Of a stretch of DNA of 64,000 nucleotides, positions 1 to 10,014 are shown piece by piece. The stretch is from contig NZ_JAQTMS010000006.1 in assembly GCF_028714215.1 (NCBI RefSeq), positions 81,127 to 145,126 of the forward strand, given 5' to 3'. This stretch comes from Rhodoferax sp. Lineage in GTDB: Bacteria; Pseudomonadota; Gammaproteobacteria; Burkholderiales; Burkholderiaceae_C. Below the pieces are notes generated by a model that was given only the letters and a program-made list of their open reading frames with translations, made no database searches and was not told the origin of the DNA. Numbering within the stretch: position 1 is the stretch's first letter; each line of letters begins with the position of its first letter. The position numbers were made by a program, and so were the translations under genes.

Positions 1-291
1 GTCAGGGGCGTTTGCCGTGGTTACTTCGAAATCGATAGCGATGCGGGTTAACGCCAGCGGATGGCACAGGGGGATCAATTCGCTAGTTTTCTTGGCCGCC
101 ATGATGCCGGCGATGCGGGCAATGCCCAGCACGTCGCCTTTTTTGGCAGTGCCGGCTTCTATGATGGTCAGTGTGGCGGGTTGCATTTCTATGCGCCCAC
201 CGGCAACGGCGATGCGATGGGTGCTGGCCTTGGCGGCTACATCCACCATGTGGGCCTGGCCCTGGGCATCAAAATGGGTAAGAGTGCTCAT
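1..291 (-). CDS. moaC: Cyclic pyranopterin monophosphate synthase MoaC (3'-partial)
   Basis: MoaC converts the 3',8-cyclo-GTP product of MoaA into cyclic pyranopterin monophosphate in molybdenum cofactor synthesis. The first 97 residues are visible. They begin [18 protein letters not shown] and carry the MoaC hallmark segments [20 protein letters not shown] and [11 protein letters not shown], which includes the catalytic-region CHP. The ATG at 291 is the natural family start. The C-terminal third lies beyond the window edge, so the gene is cut by the window and not broken. It diverges from the M48 protease gene. Identification is firm. Confidence 0.93.
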   Translation of the reverse strand, partial: MSTLTHFDAQGQAHMVDVAAKASTHRIAVAGGRIEMQPATLTIIEAGTAKKGDVLGIARIAGIMAAKKTSELIPLCHPLALTRIAIDFEVTTANAPD

Positions 292-429
292 GGGGAATTC
301 GTTACAGTTCAACGGTCGCTGGTACACGCCAAATTTACAGAATGTTCATATCCACCGTGCATCATACGTGGCCACCAACTCTTGATATCCTTTGTGGAAA
401 CGCCTACAGCCTGACCAGCGACCATTATC

Positions 430-2052
430 TTGACTAAATTGTTGAAATCCCTGAGTACGCTGGCGACCGCACGCAAAGCCTTGATGACTGCTGTTCTGGC
501 AGCGCTTGGCAGTGCCTCTCCGGTGCCACTGGTGGCTCAGACCGGCACTCCCATGGCGGCCAGCGGCAGCGCCCAGTTGCCGACGCTGGGTGATGGCGCC
601 GCCATGAGCAGCAGCGCGGAGCGACGTCTGGGCGAGCGCATTGCGCGCGAACTCTACCGGGACCCGGACTATATTGACGACCCGGTATTGGCCGAATATG
701 TGCAAGGTGTCTGGCAGCCTCTGCTGGCGGCGGCACGCCTGCGCGGAGATCTCTCCAGCGAACTTGAAGAGCGTTTTGCCTGGGAGATCGTGTTGGGACG
801 GGACCGCACGGTAAATGCCTTTGCCTTGCCGGGGGGTTACTTTGGCGTGCATCTCGGTTTGATTGCGGTTGTCAGCAGCCGGGACGAACTGGCTTCGGTG
901 CTTGGGCACGAGCTCAGCCATGTCACGCAGCGGCACATTTCGCGTTTGATCAGCAAACAGAGTCAGCAAACACCATGGATGCTCGGCGCCATGATCTTGG
1001 GCGTGTTGGCGGCCAGCAAGAATGCCGACGCCGGCAATGCCCTGATTGTGGGCGGCCAAGCGGTTGCGGCCCAAAGTCAACTTAATTTTTCCCGCGATAT
1101 GGAGCGTGAAGCGGATCGTGTGGGGTTTGGCGTCATGACGCAGGCCGGCTTTGATGGGCATGGCTTTGTATCGATGTTCGACAAGCTGCAACAGGCCTCT
1201 CGTCTCAATGACAACGGTGCTTATCCCTACCTGCGCAGTCACCCGCTCACGACCGAGCGGATCGCCGACATGCAGACACGGCAATCGCTGGCGGTCGCGG
1301 GCTCTGGCAGCGATACCTTGACCCCTGAACATGCCATGATTGCAGCCCGGGCGCGGGTCTTGTCCAATCCCGGAGTCGATGCTTTGCGGGCCTTCATTGC
1401 CGAGGCAGGTGGCAACCAATTTGCGACCTTGGCGTCGGCCCGGCGGGTTGGGGTGTTGTATGGTGCGGTCCTGGCCGCCAGCCAGTTGCGCGATTTTTCC
1501 CACGCCAAGGAATACCAGGAGCGTTTGACTGCGCTGGTTCGTTCTGATGCGTCGGCAGCGCGCTTGTCCCGTTTGCTGGCAGCTGAAGTTGCCCTGGCCG
1601 AACAGGACGCACCGCGCGCTGCTTCGGTGTTGCGGATGACTGAAGGAGGGCACGCTGATGACGTCTCTCTCGCACGGCGTCCCGAGTTGTTCCTGGCGGC
1701 GCAGATTGCCACGTCGATGGGTCGGGGCGGCCCGGATCCGGCCCTTCGCGAGGTGGCGCAGCGCCTGCAAGTTTGGTTGGCTGCGCATCCGCGTGACGCG
1801 CAAGCCTGGCAATTGCTCTCCAGCGCCTATGCGGCGCAAGGTCAGACCCTGAGCGCTGTTCGCGCCGATGCCGAGAACCAAGTGGCACGGCTGGATTACG
1901 CTGCGGCGCTGGACCGCTTCAAGGCGGCACAGGAACTGGTTCGCGAGAGGCGAGCCAACAACTGGGCAGTGGATTACATCGAGGCGTCGATCGTTGACAC
2001 CCGCAAACGTCAGGTCGAATTACTGTTTAAAGAACAGTCGCTCGATCGCTGA
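430..2052 (+). CDS. Periplasmic M48 family zinc metalloprotease (BepA/YfgC-like)
   Basis: The 540-residue protein is a predicted exported Zn protease of the BepA/YfgC type, which works in outer-membrane protein quality control. Residues 1-37 look like a signal peptide (basic start, hydrophobic stretch rich in Ala and Leu, then VAQTG). The catalytic HExxH lies in VLGHELSHVTQRH near residue 160, with the third zinc-ligand region DMEREADRVGFGVM about 60 residues later. The C-terminal half is alanine-rich and helical, as in the TPR domain of BepA. The 3' end overlaps the convergent membrane-protein gene by 33 bases. Family assignment is firm; the exact orthologue is inferred. Confidence 0.9.
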   Translation: MTKLLKSLSTLATARKALMTAVLAALGSASPVPLVAQTGTPMAASGSAQLPTLGDGAAMSSSAERRLGERIARELYRDPDYIDDPVLAEYVQGVWQPLLAAARLRGDLSSELEERFAWEIVLGRDRTVNAFALPGGYFGVHLGLIAVVSSRDELASVLGHELSHVTQRHISRLISKQSQQTPWMLGAMILGVLAASKNADAGNALIVGGQAVAAQSQLNFSRDMEREADRVGFGVMTQAGFDGHGFVSMFDKLQQASRLNDNGAYPYLRSHPLTTERIADMQTRQSLAVAGSGSDTLTPEHAMIAARARVLSNPGVDALRAFIAEAGGNQFATLASARRVGVLYGAVLAASQLRDFSHAKEYQERLTALVRSDASAARLSRLLAAEVALAEQDAPRAASVLRMTEGGHADDVSLARRPELFLAAQIATSMGRGGPDPALREVAQRLQVWLAAHPRDAQAWQLLSSAYAAQGQTLSAVRADAENQVARLDYAAALDRFKAAQELVRERRANNWAVDYIEASIVDTRKRQVELLFKEQSLDR

Positions 2053-2373
2053 ATCGATCAGCACGCCAAACGCCGAGTAAATCAGCGAGCCCAGCAGCGC
2101 GGCGCCAAAACCTTGTACACGAAATCCCTCCAGTATCTCCGCCGCGGCCCAGAACATCAGGGCGTTGATGATGAACAGAAAAAGCCCTAGCGTGACGATG
2201 GTGACGGGCAGCGTCAGCACCACCAACAGGGGGCGCAGAACCAGGTTGAACAAGCCGATGACAAAAGCCGCAATCAAGGCGGCGCCAAAGCTGGTGACCT
2301 GCACCCCGCTGTAGAGATAGGCAACGGCCAGCAGGGCGGTGGCACTGAGCAGCCATTTCACGATAGTTTTCAT
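2020..2373 (-). CDS. Small phage-holin-family (superfamily IV) membrane protein
   Basis: This 117-residue inner-membrane protein has about four hydrophobic segments: WLLSATALLAVAYLYSGV, AALIAAFVIGLFNLVLRPLL, VTIVTLGLFLFIINALMFWA and AALLGSLIYSAFGVLID. The NLVLRPLL...LTLPVTIVTLGLF pattern is typical of the widespread chromosomal 'phage holin family' proteins (YvlD-like), whose role is unknown. I chose the ATG at 2373 over an in-frame TTG six bases upstream. It converges with the M48 protease gene and overlaps its 3' end. There is no sign that it belongs to a prophage. Confidence 0.85.
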   Translation of the reverse strand: MKTIVKWLLSATALLAVAYLYSGVQVTSFGAALIAAFVIGLFNLVLRPLLVVLTLPVTIVTLGLFLFIINALMFWAAAEILEGFRVQGFGAALLGSLIYSAFGVLIDSAIERLFFKQ

Positions 2374-2434
2374 GACCAAAGAATAGCACGCTGCGCCGGC
2401 GCGCGGTTAGGCGCCGGACTATGATCCGTTCCCC

Positions 2435-2893
2435 ATGGCAGGCATTCACATCACCGACATCGAATCGGCCATCAACTACTGGCGTGACAAGACACCCTCG
2501 CCAGACGGTTTTTCGCTGACGGCCCCAACCCGGGTGCTGGCTGAACTCTATGCCTTGATGGTTTTCGATCAGGTGCTGGAGATCGAAGAGTTCTTGATGC
2601 CGGCGGCTGCGCTGCAAGCCTGGCTGGCCTGGTATGCCACGACGCCCGATACGCCGTGCATAGCGATTTGTTCCACCAGTCAGGGTGACGCGCAATGCAA
2701 AGGCTGCGGGCGCAGTTTTGCCGAGGTGCAACATTGGACCGAGATGCGCCCGGCCGAAAAACGCCAGACCTGGCGGCGCATCACGATGGAAGGCAGTTCC
2801 TGGCGTTTTAACAAGTATGCCGAGCGGGCGGCGGAGGGCGGTAGTGCGTCACCGTCGTCCCCGCTCGCGGAGCGGGGTTCGGCGCGGGCTTGA
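2435..2893 (+). CDS. DUF3717-DUF1289 fusion protein
   Basis: The 152-residue protein combines two small domains of unknown function. The N-terminal part, starting with ITDIESAINYWR, matches the betaproteobacterial DUF3717 pattern. The C-terminal part, CIAICSTSQGDAQCKGCGRS followed by EVQHWTEM and RRI, is a DUF1289 domain whose four cysteines (CxxxC...CxxC) suggest metal binding. The last 20 residues are low-complexity Ser/Ala/Gly. It is soluble with no signal peptide, and diverges from the holin-like gene. Function is unknown. The domain reading is from memory of these families. Confidence 0.8.
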   Translation: MAGIHITDIESAINYWRDKTPSPDGFSLTAPTRVLAELYALMVFDQVLEIEEFLMPAAALQAWLAWYATTPDTPCIAICSTSQGDAQCKGCGRSFAEVQHWTEMRPAEKRQTWRRITMEGSSWRFNKYAERAAEGGSASPSSPLAERGSARA

Positions 2894-2937
2894 CCGGGGC
2901 GCCGCCATGGCGGTCCGGCGTGGTGGCGCAGACCGGC

Positions 2938-3497
2938 CTATTTCCAGCGCACGGGCTCGATGTCGACATGGAGCCGGCCATCACCCAGCATCAACACACC
3001 TTCCTGAATGGTGGCTTGCAACTGCATGCTGCGCTGGGCCATCGGGATGAGCGCTTGTGAGGCGTTGGTTGGCAGCCGGAAAACCGTCAGATTTTGCGGG
3101 CGCGAGAGCTTGGCCTCCATGCTGCGCCACCAGACCTCGGCCGCTTGGTTGTAGCAATACAGCACCACCTCATCGGCGCGGCCGCAGGCTTTGATCAGCG
3201 GTTTGTCCTCGGGTTGACCGACTTCGATCCAGAGTCGGGTCAGTCCGGTGAAGTCGCGCAGCCATACGTCCGGTTCGTCGGGGTCCGAAAGACCGGCGCC
3301 AAACGCCAGTGTGCCATCGCCGCCGCACACGGTTTGCAGTTTGTGCGCCTGCAGTGCCAGGGCGCATAAGCGCACCATCATGCGTTCGTCGGTTTCACTC
3401 GGGTGACGTGCCAAAGTGAGCGTGTGGTCGGCGTAAAAACCGTGGTCAATATCGGCGATTTGCAGACTGGCCTTGAAGATGGTCGATTTGGTGGCCA

Positions 3498-3498
<1 letters not shown>
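2938..3498 (-). CDS. yaeQ: YaeQ family protein
   Basis: The 186-residue protein matches the YaeQ family along its whole length: start MATKSTIFKASLQIADIDHGF, then YADHTLTLARHPSETDERMM and WIEVGQPEDKPLIKACGRAD. The fold is related to PD-(D/E)XK nucleases, and the conserved acidic and lysine residues (D in DVWLRD, E in WIEVGQP, K in DKPLIK) look like the nuclease core. The biological role is unsettled. It starts on the last base of the purB stop codon (TGATG overlap), so it is translationally coupled to purB on the minus strand. Confidence 0.9.
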
Positions 3499-5588
<2,090 letters not shown>

Positions 5589-5697
5589 TTGGCAAGCGGA
5601 CTCCCCGGCCGGGCGGAGGCCGGGCCGATACATCATTTACATCGTCTTACACGATTCGAGGCGGTAAACCCAGCTTTCGGCATTAGAGTTGTACGCC

Positions 5698-5901
5698 ATG
5701 GCCACCTTCAAGACCATCTACAAATGCCGTGAATGCGGTGCCACCAGCTACCAGCGCGTGATCGACCGGGCGCAAAATGGCGCCCTGTTGCCGACCGGTC
5801 AGTACCGCTGTACCGGCTGTAGAAATGTGTTTGCCACGGTCCGTGCCTGGTGGCAACCCCGGCGTACGCCGGAGCTTCAATCCCACAGTACTTTTGGCTG
5901 A
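5698..5901 (+). CDS. Small zinc-ribbon protein
   Basis: The 67-residue protein has two cysteine knuckles, CRECG near residue 10 and CTGC near residue 40, forming a probable single zinc ribbon (YKCRECGATSYQRV...GQYRCTGCRNVF). I chose the ATG at 5698; an in-frame upstream ATG would add three residues. It resembles small zinc-ribbon proteins frequently annotated in Comamonadaceae, with no known role. It ends 32 bases before rfaE2, in the same direction. Confidence 0.6.
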   Translation: MATFKTIYKCRECGATSYQRVIDRAQNGALLPTGQYRCTGCRNVFATVRAWWQPRRTPELQSHSTFG

Positions 5902-5933
5902 GATGGCGCGCTGGGTCTGCTAGCATTGGCGGC

Positions 5934-6434
5934 ATGAAAGACCTAGCCGTCATGGCTGACATAGCGGACAAAATCTGTCCGCGTGCCGAGCTTGCCGCCC
6001 GGCTTGCCTGCTTACCCCGACCGCTGGTGTTTACCAACGGGGTATTTGATGTGCTGCACCGCGGCCACGTGATGTACCTGGCCCAGGCGCGCGCGCTGGG
6101 AGCGAGTTTGCTGGTGGCGCTCAACACCGATGCGTCGGCCCGCAGACTCGGCAAGGGGCCGGACCGACCTCTCAACAACGAAGCCGACCGGGCTTTTGTC
6201 TTGGCCGCTCTGGCCTGCACCAGTCTGGTGACCTGGTTCGATGAAGACACGCCCCTGCAGTTGATTGCCGAGATCAAACCCGACATTCTGGTCAAGGGTG
6301 GCGACTACGACATGGCCAAGCTGGCGGAGACACGGCTGGTCGAAGCCTACGGTGGGCGCGCGCTGGCGCTGTCTTTTGTGGACGGCTATTCCACCACCGC
6401 GCTGGTGCAGAAGGTTCGCCAAGGTTCCCGTTAA
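5934..6434 (+). CDS. rfaE2: D-glycero-beta-D-manno-heptose 1-phosphate adenylyltransferase (RfaE2/HldE C-domain type)
   Basis: This enzyme makes ADP-heptose for the lipopolysaccharide inner core. The 166-residue protein is a single nucleotidyltransferase domain with FTNGVFDVLHRGHVMYLAQA (HxGH motif), ALNTDASARRLGKGPDRP and the end motif DGYSTTALVQKV. The E. coli HldE protein fuses this to a kinase; here only the transferase half is present, as is usual in Burkholderiales where the kinase is a separate gene. I chose the ATG at 5934. An upstream in-frame start would overlap the zinc-ribbon gene and adds unconserved sequence. Confidence 0.92.
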   Translation: MKDLAVMADIADKICPRAELAARLACLPRPLVFTNGVFDVLHRGHVMYLAQARALGASLLVALNTDASARRLGKGPDRPLNNEADRAFVLAALACTSLVTWFDEDTPLQLIAEIKPDILVKGGDYDMAKLAETRLVEAYGGRALALSFVDGYSTTALVQKVRQGSR

Positions 6435-6521
6435 AGACGCCGGTCGTCAACTCAAAACCTTTCTCATCAAGCGCTGTCGTTTGCCACTATTGCGCTGCCA
6501 TTCGGCTTGTGTTCTAATAAT

Positions 6522-6535
6522 CTAACAAATGTTAG
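6522..6535. promoter_or_regulatory. Palindrome, candidate TetR-family operator
   Basis: CTAACA-AA-TGTTAG is a perfect 6-bp inverted repeat with a 2-base centre, 12 bases upstream of the chosen acyl-CoA dehydrogenase ATG. The local AT-rich stretch stands out from the GC-rich surroundings. A TetR-family gene is second in the cluster, so this is a good candidate for its binding site; that link is inference from position and symmetry only. Confidence 0.5.
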
Positions 6536-6546
6536 GTAGATTTAAC

Positions 6547-7713
6547 ATGAACCCTGATACCGCGCTACAGCACAATTTTCCCTATTTCACCAGCGAGCAC
6601 GAAATGCTGCGCCAGACCGTCCGCCGGTTGGTGGCGGAGCGAGTGGCCCCTTTCGCGCACGACTGGGAAGACGCCGGCATGGTGCCACGCGCCGTGTTGC
6701 GGGAAATGGGTGAACTCGGGCTGCTGGGCATCCGCTTCGAATCGGAATACGGTGGCAGCGAGCTCGACACCTTGTCGACGGTGGTGCTGGCCGAAGAGTT
6801 GGGGCGTTCAACTTTCGGTGGTTTCGCGGTCACCGTGCTGGTGCACACCGACATGGCCGCGCCGCACCTGCACCATGCCGGCAATGCCGAGCAAAAAAAG
6901 CGTTTCATGGCCGATATCGTGTCGGGTCGCAAGATTGCGGCGGTGGCGATGACCGAGCCCGACGCCGGATCAGACCTGGCGTCCATGCGCACCACGGCGC
7001 GCCGGGTGGGCCAGCACTGGGAGCTCAATGGCTCGAAAATGTTCATTACCAACGGGGTCCACGGCGATATCTTTTTTGTTGCGGCAAAAACCGGTGAGAC
7101 CGGCCGCAACCATCAGGTCTCGATGTTCATCGTGGAAAAAGGGACGCCCGGGTTTGCCGTGGCACGGCCGTTGAAAAAACACGGTTGGCTCTGCAGTGAC
7201 ACGGCGGAACTGGTATTCGACCATTGCCTGATTCCGGCCAGCAATCTGCTGGGCGAGGAGAACAAGGGTTTCTATGCCCTGGTCAAGAACCTGCAAAACG
7301 AGCGCATCGTGCTGGCCGCCCAAGCCATGGGCGAGGCCTCCAAGGCGATCGAGTTGACACTGGACTGGGTCACCCAGCGCAAGGCGTTTGGCGCCACCTT
7401 GTGGGATAAGCAGGCGGTTCGACACCGCCTTGCCATGTTGCAAGCGCGCGTTTCGGCCGCGAAGGCGCTGATTTACAACACGGCCTGGCGCGATGCACAA
7501 AAGCAGGTGGTGGTGTCGGAGGCGTCGATGTTGAAGGCGCTGTGCGGCGAACTGGTGAATGAGGTCATGTACGACTGCCTGCAGTTTCATGGCGGCATGG
7601 GTTACATCCGTGAGACCGCCATCGAGCGGATGACGCGCGACGCCCGCATTCAGTCGATTGGCGGCGGCGCCACAGAAGTGATGCTCGACGAGATTGCCAA
7701 GCGCATGCGCTGA
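6547..7713 (+). CDS. Acyl-CoA dehydrogenase
   Basis: The 388-residue flavoprotein introduces an alpha-beta double bond into an acyl-CoA and passes electrons to ETF. Family signatures are AVAMTEPDAGSDLASM near residue 135 (FAD and substrate binding), GSKMFITNG, QRKAFGATLWDKQAVRHRLA and LQFHGGMGYIRETAIERMTRDARI near the end. I preferred the ATG at 6547 because the alternative at 6529 lies inside the palindrome. It leads a same-strand cluster with TetR, carboxylase, hydratase and lyase genes, which suggests a branched or methylated acyl-CoA substrate (isovaleryl-, citronellyl- or similar). The exact substrate is not decidable. Confidence 0.92.
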   Translation: MNPDTALQHNFPYFTSEHEMLRQTVRRLVAERVAPFAHDWEDAGMVPRAVLREMGELGLLGIRFESEYGGSELDTLSTVVLAEELGRSTFGGFAVTVLVHTDMAAPHLHHAGNAEQKKRFMADIVSGRKIAAVAMTEPDAGSDLASMRTTARRVGQHWELNGSKMFITNGVHGDIFFVAAKTGETGRNHQVSMFIVEKGTPGFAVARPLKKHGWLCSDTAELVFDHCLIPASNLLGEENKGFYALVKNLQNERIVLAAQAMGEASKAIELTLDWVTQRKAFGATLWDKQAVRHRLAMLQARVSAAKALIYNTAWRDAQKQVVVSEASMLKALCGELVNEVMYDCLQFHGGMGYIRETAIERMTRDARIQSIGGGATEVMLDEIAKRMR

Positions 7714-7722
7714 GCAGCCGCC

Positions 7723-8409
7723 ATGCTCAAAAATACCGCCAAGTCAGCGTTGACCAAGTTGCCCGGTGAAACGGCAGGCGCCGGATCACGGCACCTGATT
7801 CTCGAAACCGCGGCCCGCATATTTCGCCACGAAGGCTACGCCGCGACTTCGCTACGGGCGATTGCAGCCGCCTGCAACATGAAGGCGGGCAGTCTTTACT
7901 ACCACTTTGAATCGAAAGACCAGATTGTCAGTGAAGTGCTCGATATCGGCGTGCAAAAGGTGTTCGATTCAGTCAAATCGGCGGTCCAGGCGCTGGCTCC
8001 GGGTGCCACCCTTGGTGCCACTCTGCACTGCGCCATCGAAGCGCATTTGCGCGCGCTGTTGCACGCGCATGACTTCACGTCGGCCAATATCCGGATCTTC
8101 GGACAGGTTCCAGCTCCGGTGCGCGAGTCGCATCGGATGTTGCGCCGGGCCTATGAAAACTACTGGCGCGAGATGCTGGAGCAATTGCAGCGCGACGGAG
8201 CCATCCGGGCCGAGGCTGACTTGCAGCAAACAGTCTATTTCCTGTTCGGCGCCATGAATTGGGCCACCGAGTGGTACGACGACAAACGATTCGACCTGAA
8301 ACTGGTGGCCAACCAGATGGCGGACCTGGTGGTGCTTGGTTTGCAGGCCGCGCCTGAACGCGCCAGCCCTGAGCTCAGACCCAAACAGCGAAAAAAGCAG
8401 GTGAGTTAA
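7723..8409 (+). CDS. TetR family transcriptional regulator
   Basis: The 228-residue protein has an N-terminal TetR helix-turn-helix (ILETAARIFRHEGYAATSLR, then AIAAACNMKAGSLYYHFESK) at residues 25-75 and a divergent ligand-binding helical domain after it. It lies between acyl-CoA dehydrogenase (9-base gap) and carboxylase beta (2-base gap), so it is co-transcribed with the catabolic genes. It probably represses the cluster until an acyl-CoA intermediate binds. The palindrome at 6522-6535 is its likely operator. Ligand unknown. Confidence 0.92.
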   Translation: MLKNTAKSALTKLPGETAGAGSRHLILETAARIFRHEGYAATSLRAIAAACNMKAGSLYYHFESKDQIVSEVLDIGVQKVFDSVKSAVQALAPGATLGATLHCAIEAHLRALLHAHDFTSANIRIFGQVPAPVRESHRMLRRAYENYWREMLEQLQRDGAIRAEADLQQTVYFLFGAMNWATEWYDDKRFDLKLVANQMADLVVLGLQAAPERASPELRPKQRKKQVS

Positions 8410-8411
8410 GA

Positions 8412-10010
8412 ATGGCGATAGTGTCGAAAATCGATTCTCGAAGCGATGACTTTGCGCGCAATGCGCAGCGTTACGCTGACTTGCTGACGACCCTGAGGGA
8501 GCGCATGGCCTGGGCGGTCCGGGGCGGCGGCGACCGGTTGATGCAGCGGCACATCGAACGCGGCAAGCTGCCGGTGCGCCAGCGCATCGACCTGCTGCTG
8601 GACGTCGGCTCGCCTTTCCTCGAAATTGCGCCGCTGGCCGCCTGGGGCATGTACGACAACGAAGTGCCGGCGGCGGGGCTGGTGGCCGGCATCGGCCTGG
8701 TGGAAGGTGTGCACTGCATGATCATCGCCAATGACGCGACGGTCAAGGGTGGCAGCTTTTTTCGCGAAACGGTGCGCAAGCATGTGCGGGCCCAAGACAT
8801 CGCGGCGCAGAACCGCCTGCCCTGCCTGTACCTGGTCGACTGTGGCGGGGCTTACTTGCCGGAGCAGGATCAGGTTTTTCCCGACTGGGGCCATTTCGGC
8901 ACCACGTTCTACAACCAGTGCCGCATGAGTGCAGAAGGATTGCCGCAACTCTCTGCCGTGTTTGGTGGCTGCACCGCCGGTGGTGCCTATATTCCGGCCT
9001 TGTCGGACGAGGCGATCATCGTTCAGGGGACCGGCCGCATCCACCTCGGCGGGCCGCCCATCGTGAAAGCCGCGATCAACGAAATCGTCGACGGCGAAAC
9101 GCTGGGTGGCGCGGCCATGCATACCCGTGTTTCGGGTGTCACCGATTACCTGGCGGCGGATGAGCGGCAGGCGCTGGCCAAGCTGCGCCAGATTGTGCGA
9201 CATCTGAACCTGCCCCCCTCCGAGCCTTTCACCGTCGGTGCGGAGCGGCCACCGCGCTTCGATGCGTCGGAAATCCCCGGCATTGTGGGATGTGACATGA
9301 AGCAGCCCTACGATGTGCGTGAGGTTTTGCTGCGGCTGGTCGATGACAGCGAATTGCAGGAGTTCAAACCCGAGTACGGCACCACCCTGGTGTGTGCCAG
9401 TGCCCGCCTTCATGGTTACCCGGTGGGCATTCTGGCCAACAACGGTGTCTTGTTTTCGGAATCCTCGGTCAAGGGCGCGCACTTCATCGAGTTGTGCAAC
9501 CAGCGCAATATCCCGCTGCTGTTTTTGCAGAACATTACCGGCTTCATGGTCGGCACCGAGGCCGAGCGGGGCGGCATTGCCAAGCATTCCGCCAAACTGG
9601 TTTACGCGATGTCGACGGCACGGGTGCCTCGCCTGACAGTGCTGATTGGTGGCTCCTACGGTGCCGGTAACTACGGCATGTGCGGCCGTGGTTTCGCGCC
9701 CCATTTCTTGTTTGCCTGGCCGAATTCCCGAATTGCGACCATGAGCCCGGAAGTGGCGACCACAGTGCTGACCGAGTTGCGCAAAAGCTCGCTCAAGGGC
9801 GACAGCGCCGACGAGCAACTGGCTGCATTGGCGCGCGAAACCACGGAGCAGTTCACACGCCAGAGCGATCCCTTCTACGCCAGCGCCCGCCTTTGGGACG
9901 ACGGCATTATCGAGCCGGCGCAAACCCGTGATGTGTTAGGCCTGTGTCTGCAATTGCTGGCACAGTCAAACCCGCGTGCCACCGGAGCGTCACCGGTTTT
10001 CCGGATGTGA
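8412..10010 (+). CDS. Acyl-CoA carboxylase beta subunit (methylcrotonyl/geranyl-CoA carboxylase type)
   Basis: The 532-residue protein is the carboxyltransferase subunit of a biotin-dependent acyl-CoA carboxylase. Visible features are GGDRLMQRHIERGKLPVRQR, MIIANDATVKGGSFFRETVR, VFGGCTAGGAYIPALSDE, LFLQNITGFMVGTEAERGGI and GGSYGAGNYGMCGRGFAPHF. This set is typical of 3-methylcrotonyl-CoA and geranyl-CoA carboxylase beta chains and distinguishes it from AccD or propionyl-CoA carboxylase. It pairs with the alpha subunit starting at 10015. Which branched enoyl-CoA is used cannot be settled from the sequence. Confidence 0.9.
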   Translation: MAIVSKIDSRSDDFARNAQRYADLLTTLRERMAWAVRGGGDRLMQRHIERGKLPVRQRIDLLLDVGSPFLEIAPLAAWGMYDNEVPAAGLVAGIGLVEGVHCMIIANDATVKGGSFFRETVRKHVRAQDIAAQNRLPCLYLVDCGGAYLPEQDQVFPDWGHFGTTFYNQCRMSAEGLPQLSAVFGGCTAGGAYIPALSDEAIIVQGTGRIHLGGPPIVKAAINEIVDGETLGGAAMHTRVSGVTDYLAADERQALAKLRQIVRHLNLPPSEPFTVGAERPPRFDASEIPGIVGCDMKQPYDVREVLLRLVDDSELQEFKPEYGTTLVCASARLHGYPVGILANNGVLFSESSVKGAHFIELCNQRNIPLLFLQNITGFMVGTEAERGGIAKHSAKLVYAMSTARVPRLTVLIGGSYGAGNYGMCGRGFAPHFLFAWPNSRIATMSPEVATTVLTELRKSSLKGDSADEQLAALARETTEQFTRQSDPFYASARLWDDGIIEPAQTRDVLGLCLQLLAQSNPRATGASPVFRM

Positions 10011-10014
10011 TGCC

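Noticed and set aside
2020..2373. Prophage remnant suggested by the 'holin family' protein
   Set aside because: This family is a common chromosomal membrane protein, and no other phage genes are nearby.
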